Shown here: positions 53,244 through 63,427 of the stretch, one piece after another
Layout: each line of letters starts with the position of its first letter
How positions within the stretch are numbered: the stretch's first letter is position 1
Assembly (NCBI GenBank): GCA_905182485.1
Contig: CAJJBO010000017.1
Location: 39,330-103,329, forward strand
DNA: 64,000 nucleotides
Direction: 5' to 3'
DNA from: an uncultured Luminiphilus sp.
GTDB taxonomy: Bacteria > Pseudomonadota > Gammaproteobacteria > Pseudomonadales > Halieaceae
The notes under the pieces: model-generated
Seen by the model: the letters and a program-made list of their open reading frames with translations, nothing else
Databases searched by the model: none
Told to the model about the DNA's origin: nothing
Translations under genes and position numbers: made by a program

Positions 53244-54682
53244 CAAGCAGCCCGCCTTTGTGCCAAATAATGATTGGCACACTGCACATCGGAGAAGGGT
53301 ATTCGGGCGCCCGCAATCTCTTGATAAGTTTCATGTCCCTTACCCGCTATTAACACGGTATCGCCAGCAGCGCCTCCGCAATAACTAACGAAATGGCGGT
53401 TGCTCGATCAACTTCGACTAGCGGTGTTGCGCCCTCACAACCCGCCAAAATATCCTGAATAATGGCTTCCGGTGCCTCGCCTCTGGGATTGTCACTGGTC
53501 ACAACGATCCGATCCGCCAACCGAGCGCTACCGCCCCATCTCTGATCGCTTGCCGCGATCTCGATCTCCACCGCAGCCAAACAAAACCCAAATACACCCT
53601 TGATGACGCGCTTCGGAAACCGCCGTGATCGCGCGATGAAGCGCATCGGGAGTATGGGCGTAATCAATAACGACCGTGATGTCAGACGTCATCTCCATCG
53701 GCTCAAGACGGCCCGGAACGGGTTTTAGTTGTTGGGTAACCTCAATAATCTCAGCAAAAGAAACTCCCATTGAGGCGGCCGCCACGATGGCTACTGTGAG
53801 ATTGAACGCGTTAAATCGGCCGGCAAGCAATGAATCGATCTGTGCGTCACCCCAAGGCGTCCGCACCGTAAATGCCAACGGCGCGACACTGATCATTCCA
53901 ATCAGCACATCTGCTGATTCATCGCTAAAAGAAATACCGACACTGTCATGGCCCCAAATATCACTCTGAGACGACAAGACGCTGTCATCGGCGTTATAAA
54001 TTTGCACCGATGACGCAAAGTCGCGGAACAGCTTGAACTTCGACTCGCCGTACGCTTCCATCGAATGGTGGTAGTCGAGGTGATCGCGGGAGAGGTTGGT
54101 AAACACCGCCACATCAATTTTTAGGCCATCAAGTCGCCGCTGATCCAGCGCATGACTAGACGCTTCCATGGCAACATAGTCAACGCCCGCATCCCGCCAA
54201 ACACGCAGCTGTCGATGCAACGTAATACAGTCGGGCGTCGTATTACGCACCTCTGTCGGCGGACCGGCCAGTCGCGATCCCAGTGTGCCGATTGAGCCTG
54301 CTTTTAATCCAACTGCTTGTAATAACTGACGGGTCAACTCCACGATTGACGTCTTACCGTTAGTGCCAGTGACCGCCATCACTTTTAACTGGCAAGAAGG
54401 TGAGCGATAAAAACGGTCAGCGAGCACGCCTAGCTGATCCTTTAAACCGCTGATTGCGATCACCCGATCGTCTTCAGGCAATTCACGATCATCGGCCTCT
54501 GCCAGCACCACCCCAGCACCCAGCTCTAAAGCGGCATGAATAAAATCTCGACCGTCGCGCTCTGCTCCCGGTATCGCAATAAAAGTCATGTTGGGCTGAA
54601 CGTCACGACTGTCTAAGGTCATATTGCTCAGCGACACCTCGGGCAGCGTTTGATCCGCCAGCAACTCACGCAGCCCCATCAT
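53243..54682 (-). CDS. murE: UDP-MurNAc-dipeptide--mesoDAP ligase, frameshifts near 53365 and 53535
   Basis: [31 protein letters not shown]-like [42 protein letters not shown] in another frame. Confidence 0.95.
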
Positions 54683-56404
54683 TGCTGCGCTCCACGGTAT
54701 GCAGCGACCAGCGCTCCTGCTGAAGAGCGGTCAGGCTGCGCATTGCGTATTCGGAGTACTTCTTCCGTGATCCTTGAATAAACTGGCGCAGCGGCCAGAC
54801 CCCCGCCATAGTGATCGCCCCGAGGCTGATCAATCAAGATCGTGGTGACGTAGCGTGGCTTCTTCATCGGCGCGACACCCACAAAAAGGGCCACGTATTG
54901 GTCATCCAAATACCCTGTCGCGCCGACTTTATGAACCGTTCCTGTCTTACCGCCAACCGAAAAGCCGGGCACTTGTGCCAAGGTGGCGGTACCGCCAGAA
55001 CCCGTAACCCGACCCAGCACCTGCAACACATCTTGAGCCACCTGGGCATCAACTACGCGCGTTCCCACTGGCAGTGTCTCGCGGTCTTGCTTCAGCAAAG
55101 TCAGTGGCTGCCTCACGCCACCATTAGCTAAAATCGAGTACGCTTGTGCCAACTGTATGGGTGTCGCATTCAAACCATAACCAAAGGCCAGTGTGACTTT
55201 TTCTATTTCACTCCAATGCATCATGCTTGGGAGGGAGCCTGCTCGCTCGCCCGGAAAGCCAGTGCCAGTTTGCGTTCCAAATCCGAACCTGAGCAGCACC
55301 TCTAAAACGGCTTCATGCCCGACGGTCTTGGGCGAGCTTAGTGACCCCCACCTGACTCGATTTTTCGATGATTTTTGAAACACTAATCTCACCATAATTA
55401 CGCGGATCATGAAGCACTTTACCGCCCACTCGAATGCGTCCGGGGGCCGTATCAACGAGGCTATCAATCGTAAATTTCCCGCTCTCCAGCGCCGCAATCA
55501 GCGTCAGTGTTTTGATCGTTGAGCCCGGCTCATAAACATCAGTTAGAGCACGATTACGGGCCGCACCGTAATCAAATGCCTCTCGGTTATTGGGGTTAAA
55601 CACCGGGTAATTACTGACGGCGAGGATTTCCCCCGTCCAAGCATCGACGGTGATAGCGGAGCCCGCGACGGCGCCCGTCTCCTTCATTGCTCGCTGTAAC
55701 TCACGGTGCTGAACGTACTGCAGGCGCAAGTCTAGGCTCAGAGACAGCGCCTTGCCGGGTCGCGGCTTGGTAATCAAGCCGAAATCACGGACTGCCTCAC
55801 CATGAAGATCTTTGATAAAACGCTTCTTACCGGGGATCCCCTGCAGCCACTGCTCAAATGCCAGTTCGATGCCAGCGATGCCTTCGCCATCGACATTGGT
55901 CAATCCCAAAACCTGAGCGGTAACCTCTCCCGCAGGGTAATAGCGTCGGTAGGCTCGTTCGCCCCGAACGCCGGGAAAGGCTTCTTGCAGTATTTGACGG
56001 GCAAAATCCGGGGCTTGATGCCTCGCCAAATACATGAAGTGCTTGTTGCCGTACAAAGCGAGCTTGTCTTTTAATTCCGCCGCGTCGACCCCAAGCAATG
56101 CGGATAACTCCGCGAGCCGTGGGCTATCCTTTAGCTGCTGTGGATTCGCCCACAGCGACACCACCGGTGAGCTGATTGCGAGCGGCGTGCCATGGCGATC
56201 CTCAATCAACCCTCGATAAACGGGAATTTCGGCCGTGCGAACAGTGCGCATGGCACCTTGCTCACGCAGAAAGCCAGCGCCTTGCCCTTCCTCGGTCACC
56301 TGAAGCATAACCAGCCTACCCATCAGCACTCCGGCTAAACCAATCAGCACGCAGCAGACGGAGAGGTAGCGCCAGCGGGGTGTTGCCGGCGAACCGGCCT
56401 TCAT
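54679..56404 (-). CDS. ftsI: Penicillin-binding protein 3 (FtsI), one frameshift near 55320
   Basis: EPGSTIKTLTLIAALESG, KSSQVGVTKLA, GKTGTVHKV transpeptidase motifs. Confidence 0.96.
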
Positions 56405-56685
56405 GGCTCTTTTACCGAATGGGACACGCTTAAATCTGGGGCGTTCATCGAAAGCGTATCGGAAGCGATTTGCCCGACGCGGTGGGGGGCCGCCCAGGTA
56501 TTCATCTCGAGCAAAAGACGGGTGTACTGCTCTTGCAGTTGCCAGCGCTGCAACTCCAGTGACTGTAATCGCGCATAGCCATCTCTGACCTGATGCGTAC
56601 TCGCCACTAATCCAAGGCTCGAAAGCAGCAACAGCATCAGCAGAATGACCAGCACTATCGCGTTAGGCGCCAGCAAGGAGTTCAT
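56401..56685 (-). CDS. ftsL: Cell division protein FtsL
   Basis: Short single-TM protein with coiled-coil, between rsmH and ftsI. Confidence 0.87.
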   Translation of the reverse strand: MNSLLAPNAIVLVILLMLLLLSSLGLVASTHQVRDGYARLQSLELQRWQLQEQYTRLLLEMNTWAAPHRVGQIASDTLSMNAPDLSVSHSVKEP

Positions 56686-57603
56686 CAGAGACGCTCCGCA
56701 ACGCGCATTACAGCAGAACGGGCTCGCGGGTTCTGGGAGACCTCCGCAGGCGTGGGCATCACCGCCTTGCCAATTTGCCGCACGAGACCCGGATACTCGG
56801 CGTGCCGAATCGGCACTCCGGGCGGTAACTGCGGACCTCTGACGGCCGCACGAATGAATCGCTTTACGATACGATCCTCTAGGGAGTGGAAGCTGATCAC
56901 CACCATTCGACCGCCTGGCGCGAGCGCCAGTAAGATGGCCTGCAGCGCATCTCGAAGCGCGTCCAGCTCACCGTTAACATGCAATCTGATGGCTTGAAAA
57001 CTGCGCGTCGCTGGGTGCTTATGTTTTTCCCACTTGGGATTGGCGGCAGATACCACCTCAGCCAGCTGCCCCGTTCGTCGGAGGGGCTGCTCACTCCGCG
57101 CGGCCACAATCGCATTCGCAATCCGTCGGGCAAAACGCTCTTCACCCAATTCACGGAGCACCGTCGCGATCTCAGACGCCGGCGCCTCCGCCAACCACTC
57201 TGCTGCAGACCGCCCTTCGTCTGGATTCATTCGCATGTCTAGGGGGCCATCATGGGAAAAGCTGAATCCCCGCTCGGGATCGTCGAGTTGCGGCGAAGAC
57301 ACGCCGAGATCCAGCAAAACACCCTGCAAGCTGCCCAGCTCGACATGCTGGCTCAGCGCTCTGAAGTTTGCTGCCTTAAAAGAAAATCGCTGGTCGTGTT
57401 GCGCTAACTGGGATGCGCTCTCTGCCGCGGCTTGGGTCATGATCTAACGCCATCAACGAACCTTGCGCTGATAGCGCCTCAAGGATACGAGTGCTGTGCC
57501 CGCCCCGGCCAAAGGTTCCGTCTACATACGCTCCGTGCGGCGATACCATCAGTGCCCCAATGACCTCCTCGAGTAGAACCGGCAAGTGCTCCCGGTCCAT
57601 CAA
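56685..57603 (-). CDS. rsmH: 16S rRNA m4C1402 methyltransferase RsmH (MraW), one frameshift near 57430
   Basis: [48 protein letters not shown]. Confidence 0.96.
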
Positions 57604-58052
57604 AGATTAAGCTGCATCAGCTCCACTGGAAGCTCCCCTTGGGGCCCCGGTGACAGCGCAGCTTCGCATTCCCTCTGCCATAACTCTTCTGACCACAGTT
57701 CAAGCTTATTACCTTGGCCGACCATCACTGCGCGCTTCTCGAGATGCGCATAGTCTCTGAGCGACGGGGGAACTAATACACGGCCATTGCCATCCAGCTG
57801 CAAATCGCTGGCGTAACCCAACATCAATCGCTGAAATCGCTTTACGGCGGGGTTGAGTGCCGGGAGCGCCTGCACGTCTCGCTCAATGCGTTCCCATTCG
57901 GGCAGGGCGTACATCACCAGACAGGGCGTTTGGGTATCGACGGTAATGACAATGTGTCCATCACTTAATGCCGCCAGCGATTCACGTTGCCGCGCTGGCA
58001 CCGCCATTCGGCCCTTGGCATCAAGGTTGATGGACTGAACCCCTCGAAACAT
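57600..58052 (-). CDS. mraZ: Transcriptional regulator MraZ
   Basis: MFRGVQSINLDAKGRMAVPARQR (SpoVT-AbrB-like repeat); start chosen at MFRG. Confidence 0.95.
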   Translation of the reverse strand: MFRGVQSINLDAKGRMAVPARQRESLAALSDGHIVITVDTQTPCLVMYALPEWERIERDVQALPALNPAVKRFQRLMLGYASDLQLDGNGRVLVPPSLRDYAHLEKRAVMVGQGNKLELWSEELWQRECEAALSPGPQGELPVELMQLNL

Positions 58053-58076
58053 GATGTCCATTGCCTCCATTGAATT

Positions 58077-58121
58077 ACCACAAAATGGGAGTTTTACCCA
58101 CTTTGCACCACATTTCGCCAC
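58077..58121 (-). promoter_or_regulatory. 10-bp-phased MraZ-type boxes
   Basis: Minus strand: GTGGC-GAAAT-GTGGT-GCAAA-GTGGG-TAAAA-CTCCC-ATTTT-GTGGT; 5-bp boxes with 5-bp spacers. Confidence 0.75.
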
Positions 58122-58149
58122 TATACGCCTGAAAAAAGCATTGGGTCAA
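58120..58149 (-). promoter_or_regulatory. Predicted sigma-70 promoter of mraZ/dcw cluster
   Basis: Minus strand TTGACC-N18-TATAGT, about 70 bp upstream of mraZ start. Confidence 0.7.
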
Positions 58150-58295
58150 CGGCAGGAGGGCAAAAATTCTCGGTTTTTCAGTGCCTTAGAGACACTCAGC
58201 CGGGCTCACTGACGTGGGACCGTTTGTTAGAAAGAAACGTTAAAACAGCCGCTAACTCGCAATACGAGGTTTGAGATTAGGTGATATGCTTTATT

Positions 58296-58331
58296 AATAC
58301 TTTTATTAAGTTTTAATAACTCAAAAGTATT
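58296..58331. repeat. AT-rich nested inverted repeat between rnpB and mraZ promoter
   Basis: AATACTTTT ... AAAAGTATT (9-bp perfect arms) enclosing ATTAA-GTT-TTAAT. Confidence 0.7.
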
Positions 58332-58393
58332 GAAAGCGACGGCCTATGCGGAGGTTACGGGCCGGCGCAGCGGTATCACGGAGGAAATGGGAA

Positions 58394-58411
58394 GCCCCCC
58401 GAGTGGGGGGC
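58394..58411 (-). terminator. Terminator hairpin after rnpB
   Basis: GCCCCCC-ACTC-GGGGGGC then TTCCCATTTCC on the minus strand. Confidence 0.7.
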
Positions 58412-58416
58412 ATAAT

Positions 58417-58748
58417 GAGTTGGTCGATAAGCCGGGTTCTGTCGTGGACGATCATTCATCTGCGACAGGTGTCACCACCTGCCTGTAGCGACCTACCCGA
58501 ATCCACTGCGGGCCACAGCTAACGGATTCCTATTTGGTCTTGCTCCGGACGGGGTTTACCATCGCCACGCTTGTTGCCAACCGCGCGGTGCGCTCTTACC
58601 GCACCTTTTCACCCTTACCTGCAAGCAGGCGGTTTCCTTTCTGTTGCACTTTCCGTAGGCTCGCGCCCCCCAGGCGTTACCTGGCGTCCTGACCCGTTGG
58701 AGCCCGGACTTTCCTCTGCCATTACGACAGCGATCGTCTGACCCACTC
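58417..58748 (-). ncRNA. rnpB: RNase P RNA, bacterial class A
   Basis: Minus strand AGAGGAAAGTCCGGGCTCC ... GCGAGCCTACGGAAAGTGCAACAGAAAGGAAACCGCC ... GGTAAACCCCGTCCGGAGCAAGACCAAATAGG ... CAGAACCCGGCTTATC. Confidence 0.97.
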
Positions 58749-58803
58749 AGGGCTCAGAGGTTACCGATTAGCGTTGAGGCTCGCAACCCAAGACTGCGGC
58801 ATA

Positions 58804-59631
58804 TCACTTTTTATCCAATATGGCCTGGTAGAGCACTCGCACGGGCAACCCGGTCACATCGGCTACCACGGCGGCTGCCCGCCGCGGCGGAAGCTCCTTC
58901 ACTAAACGATCCAGCAATGCCTCAACCTCGGCACTGAGCTGGACTGCCTCAGTGTCGCAACCCCGAATCACTAGCACCATTTCGCCACGCTGTTGATTAG
59001 CATCATTACGCACAAACAGTTGTAACTGTGACAGCGAGCCACGGTAAATCGTCTCGTGAGCTTTCGTCAGTTCCCGACACAGTGCCGCGTCACGATCTCC
59101 CAGCTCAACGATGAGCGCATCGAGGGTACTCAGTACTCGACGCGGCGCCTCAAATAATATCAAGGTGGCTTCCAGACGCTTCAATGCTTTTATTCGCGTC
59201 TCACGCTGCCCGGTCTTTACCGGAAGAAAACCCTCAAAATAGAACCGATCAGTCGGCAAGCCAGATGCGCTGAGCGCTGCCGTCATGGCGCTGGCGCCCG
59301 GTACGGGGATCACTTGGAATCCGTGCTGCTGGCAAGCCTCCACCAACTTGTAACCCGGATCAGAAATCAGGGGAGTCCCCGCATCGGATACCAGTGCCAC
59401 CGATTTGCCTTCTCGAAGATGACGCAGCAGCCGTTCCGTATGCGCCGCGGGACTGTGATCGTGGTAACTCACCATCGGGGTATCAATTCCAAAATGCCGC
59501 ATGAGCTTGGCTGAGTGACGAGTATCCTCCGCTGCAATGCAGTGCGCGGCCTTCAAGACCTCCAACGCGCGCAATGTGATGTCGCCCAAATGGCCAATGG
59601 GTGTGGCAACAATATAAAGGCAAGCTGGCAC
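58804..59631 (-). CDS. rsmI: 16S rRNA 2'-O-ribose C1402 methyltransferase
   Basis: LYIVATPIGHLGDITLRALEVL; EDTRHSAKLMRHFGI; VSDAGTPLISDPGYKLV. Confidence 0.96.
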   Translation of the reverse strand: MPACLYIVATPIGHLGDITLRALEVLKAAHCIAAEDTRHSAKLMRHFGIDTPMVSYHDHSPAAHTERLLRHLREGKSVALVSDAGTPLISDPGYKLVEACQQHGFQVIPVPGASAMTAALSASGLPTDRFYFEGFLPVKTGQRETRIKALKRLEATLILFEAPRRVLSTLDALIVELGDRDAALCRELTKAHETIYRGSLSQLQLFVRNDANQQRGEMVLVIRGCDTEAVQLSAEVEALLDRLVKELPPRRAAAVVADVTGLPVRVLYQAILDKK

Positions 59632-59685
59632 GGGGTAAGGCTCCTTATCGGGCCACCGGCGCCCGCTTAGGGCTATACTGCCCCG

Positions 59686-61464
59686 ATGAGCGCTATAGGT
59701 CACCCTCAACCCCTCAGTTTCGCTTGCAGAGTCGCCGGTCGGCCGCTGCTTTTGCGGGTCGCTTTGACGGCGTTACTGCTGACTCTCGTTACTGCCTGCT
59801 CAGCGCCGACGCGTGACACGACGGCGTTACCCGTGCAAACCGACGGGGACGAGCGCGTACCAGAGCCGGTAGAGGGAGAGCAGCTGAGACTCGACACCAT
59901 TGCACGCCTATCGACCCTCGCGAAAACAGAATCCCTGCTCGTCGCCCAGTATGAGCGTGATCAACTGTCACTCAGTGATGCCGGCGCCTCAACACTCATT
60001 GCACTCGATAGCCGACTGGCCTGGTTATCCGGCGATGTCCTATTAGCCGATCAATTACTGCAGAAACTAAAGAATGGGAATACCGCAGCGATTGATTTTG
60101 CGCTCGAAGAGCAGATAGCGCAGGCAGCGCTATCGGGACAATGGCTTCGCGCGGCCACCCTACTCTTTGAAAAATCCCAGGCGCCAGCAGAACAGAGAAA
60201 CGCTTCTGTTAACAGCGATCGACTATTCGGCTACCTCATCCGAGTCACCACGAGCGCGCTGTCGGCCGAGCTCAAAAAGTCTCGGGATCCTGACTGGCGA
60301 GCTTGGCTGGAAATGCAATTGGCTTACCGACAGGGACCCCGTGCGTTGCGAGCCTGGCAAAGCGCGGCCGGGAACCGACCGCAGACACCCAGCGGCGCCA
60401 AGCCACCTCTTAGCCTGGTTAGACGCGCCACCCATAGAACAGATTACCCTCATACTGCCGCTTGATGGCTCACTGAGGGCAGCCGGCGAAGCCGTTGCGA
60501 CCGGCGCCATCAGCCAGCTGTACCAATCCTATCCAGATCCCGCCAATCAGACCGCAACTTACCGTACTGAACCTCGCGCACTACGCCAATCCGCGTGCCG
60601 CCTACTCTGCAGCCGTCGACAGCGGTGCCGATATGGTGCTGGGGCCGCTGACCAAATCAGATGTCGCGTCATTGCAGCAAATCGACGCACTGCCCATTCC
60701 CGTCATTGCCCTCAACCAACCGGAGACCGCAAATCAATCAACCGAGTGCTCAACGCCGGCTGGACGACTTTCAGCCTCGCTCCCGAGGATGAAGCACGTC
60801 AGATTGCCGACAAGGCTTCGGTGACCAATGCCGAAATGCGATCGTCATGGCTTCCCCCAACGATCGTGGGCTGCGCCTGCTAACGGCCTTAGAAGCACAG
60901 TGGGCCCATCACGGCGGAACGCTGCGTGGAAAATTAGTCGTCGAACAACAAACCGACGCTAACAAAGCGATGGGCGAATTACTGGGCTCGGGCTCAAGTG
61001 ATCAACGTATTCAATCTGTCGAGCGGGCATTCGATATTCCGGTTGATGGGAGGGGTCGTGGCAGGAGTGATTTTGAGTGTATCTTCATGCTCGCCCCAGA
61101 TCCCATCACGGCCCGGTCGTGGCGACCCTTGCTGGTCTTTCACATGATAGGGGAAGTCCCTGTCTATGCGACCTCTGCGATCAATGATGGCGTTATCAAT
61201 ACGCGAAACCGTGATCTTAATGGCGTGGTCTTTTTAGAAACCCCAGCAATGCTTCCGCCCAGCCCGGCCGGTCGACTAGGAAGACTGCGTGCTCTGGGAC
61301 GGGATGCATTGGTGATGGCCCAGCACTGGCAGCAAGCACTCACCACTGAAAACTGGATTATCAAAGGTCAAACTGGACTACTCAGGCGCAGGGCAGACGG
61401 ATCGATCGCAAGAGCCCTCGACTTGGCCACCTTTGATGGCGCGGAGGTACGCGCGCTTCAGTAA
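59686..61464 (+). CDS. lpoA: LpoA-family penicillin-binding protein activator lipoprotein, several frameshifts
   Basis: Lipobox LLTLVTACS; LILPLDGSLRAAGEAVATGAI, ADMVLGPLTKSDVASLQ, APDPITARSWRPLLVFHMIGEVPVYATS across frames; order rsmI-lpoA-yraN-diaA. Confidence 0.85.
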
Positions 61465-61479
61465 GCTAGAAGCTGACTC

Positions 61480-61849
61480 ATGACGCGGAAGCGCCAGTGA
61501 AAAACATCGGTCAGATTTGGGAGCGGGATGCTGAGCGGTTCTTACTAAGCGGCAAGGCCTTGTATTACTGGCTCGAAACTTTCTAACTCGTAGTGGCGAG
61601 ATTGATCTCGTCATGCGCGACCAAGATCTGATCGTATTTGTCGAAGTCCGCTTCCGGAACGCATCACGCTTTGGGGCTGCTATCCACAGCATTGATAGAC
61701 GAAAGGGCGCATGCGTGGTGCGATCTGCCAGTGTGTTCTTACAACAACATCCGCAGTGGTCTAATCACCCTTGTCGCTTTGACGTAATCGCTTATGATGG
61801 CGTTGCGGCACGAGCCAATCCAACTTGGATTCAGGCCGCTTTTAACTGA
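61480..61849 (+). CDS. yraN: YraN-family endonuclease-like protein, frameshifted
   Basis: RQGLVLLARNFLTRSGEIDLVMRDQDLIVFVEVRFRN after frame change near 61550; RFDVIAYDG. Confidence 0.85.
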
Positions 61850-61855
61850 TTCGTT

Positions 61856-62431
61856 TTGGTATCGACAAGCGGAAGGTCTGTGGACGTTTATCCTAGCATT
61901 GCCAGCTTTTTCCAAAGACACTTGGAGGCCTCTAGTTTGGCGGTGGATGCCATTGCAGACACACTTGGTGACGCCATTGAACTGTTAGCCCAAGCGATCC
62001 TCGCCGATCGAAAACTATTCAGTATTGGTCTGGGCGCAGACCGTGCCAGCGCGACCGCACTGACCAGCTTGCTGCAACACGGCATATTGAGGGAGCGCCC
62101 TAGCCTACCCGTGGTGGAACTCGCGACGCACCAGATCGATACTTCCGAGCTCGGCGTAGGCTGGGTGAGCCAGCAACTTCAAGCGCTTGGCCAGGCCGGC
62201 GATGTCGGTGTGGTCTTCGCGGCCACCCTGCAAGACTCAGATATTAAACGACTGGCGCTAACAGCGGACCAAAGGCAAGTCTCGTTGATCTGGATAGGCA
62301 ACCGAGGCCCCGGGATCAGCGTCAATTTAGCCCAGGAATCGATCGAAACAACGCTCGCGGTAAACCACACCCTCGCAGTTTGTCTTGCCCACCTCATTGA
62401 CACCCATACCTTTGGCCCTCTGGAGACCTGA
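61856..62431 (+). CDS. SIS-domain protein, DiaA/GmhA-like
   Basis: SIS-type pattern (LFSIGLGADRASATALTSLLQHG), order downstream of yraN. Confidence 0.8.
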   Translation: MVSTSGRSVDVYPSIASFFQRHLEASSLAVDAIADTLGDAIELLAQAILADRKLFSIGLGADRASATALTSLLQHGILRERPSLPVVELATHQIDTSELGVGWVSQQLQALGQAGDVGVVFAATLQDSDIKRLALTADQRQVSLIWIGNRGPGISVNLAQESIETTLAVNHTLAVCLAHLIDTHTFGPLET

Positions 62432-62434
62432 ATC

Positions 62435-63046
62435 ATGCTGATATCGCAACTCGCACTGCGACCAATCCTTTCGCTCATCCTCTCGCTGAGCGTAGCGTCT
62501 GCGCTGCTTAGCGGCTGCGGTACGATCATGTCCAGCGCGGGTGCGGGCCCTATCGAAGAGGACCCCGGAGAACGAACCTTTGCTCAACAGATGGCAGATG
62601 AAAGTATCGAAACCAAAGCGTTAGTCAACATCAACGCAGCCGATGAAGCCTATGACCAAGCGCATCTCAGCGTTGTCTCTTACAACGGGTTTCTCTTGCT
62701 GGTAGGTCAGGTCCCCTCGGAGGCGCTCAAGGCACTGGCCACCGATGTCACACGTGACTTAGAGGCCGTCCGTCGCATCTACAATGAACTCGAGGTAGGC
62801 CCAGAAACCAGTGCCGGCACCCGCAGGAATGACACGTGGATTACCACACAGGTCAAGTCAAAGTTACTCGCCAGCTCGGATACACCGGGCAGGCGCGTCA
62901 AAGTCGTCACTGAAAACGCGGTCGTCTATCTCATGGGTTTGCTAACCGCCGCAGAGGCTGATCGCAGTGCGTTGGAGGCTGCCGAGGTGAAGAGCGTCAC
63001 GCGAGTCGTTCAGCTGTTCGAAATTATTACTGAGCCCGCTATTTAA
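62435..63046 (+). CDS. BON-domain lipoprotein, DolP/YraP-like
   Basis: Lipobox LLSGCG, two BON domains. Confidence 0.9.
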   Translation: MLISQLALRPILSLILSLSVASALLSGCGTIMSSAGAGPIEEDPGERTFAQQMADESIETKALVNINAADEAYDQAHLSVVSYNGFLLLVGQVPSEALKALATDVTRDLEAVRRIYNELEVGPETSAGTRRNDTWITTQVKSKLLASSDTPGRRVKVVTENAVVYLMGLLTAAEADRSALEAAEVKSVTRVVQLFEIITEPAI

Positions 63047-63413
63047 CGACTTTGAGGCTCGGGCGACCGCGGCCTGCGGGTGGCTCAGGTGGCTCTTCAG
63101 GTGTTTCCACCTCGTCGAACACCATGCCTTGGCCGTTCTCGCGGGCATAAATGCCAAGGATAGCCAGAGTGGGTACTGCAATGTCTGTCGCAACACCACC
63201 AAAGCGCCCGTTAAAGGTCACCAGGTCATTACCCAGCTCCAACCCAACCACTGCACTTGGCGATATATTAAGCACGATCTGTCCATCCGTGACATACGCC
63301 TGGGGCACAGTCACCCCATCATAATGAACGTCGACTAAAAGGTGCGGCGTGCAGTCGTTATCAATAATCCACTCATAAATGGCGCGGATAATGTAAGGGC
63401 GGCTAGAGGTCAA
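63039..63413 (-). CDS. sspB: ClpXP adaptor/stringent starvation protein B
   Basis: SSRPYIIRAIYEWIIDNDCTPHLLVD; ARENGQGMVF; C-terminal RPSLKVVK ClpX-binding tail. Confidence 0.96.
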   Translation of the reverse strand: MTSSRPYIIRAIYEWIIDNDCTPHLLVDVHYDGVTVPQAYVTDGQIVLNISPSAVVGLELGNDLVTFNGRFGGVATDIAVPTLAILGIYARENGQGMVFDEVETPEEPPEPPAGRGRPSLKVVK

Positions 63414-63427
63414 CAGAGCAGGCGGCC

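Noticed and set aside
41553-57603. Interpretation of the dcw cluster as degraded pseudogenes
   Set aside because: Nearly all motifs of essential genes are intact and single-base edits restore them; error is far more likely than decay.
58430-58800. Absence of an ORF over about 330 bp as an unknown gene desert
   Set aside because: Explained by RNase P RNA on the minus strand.
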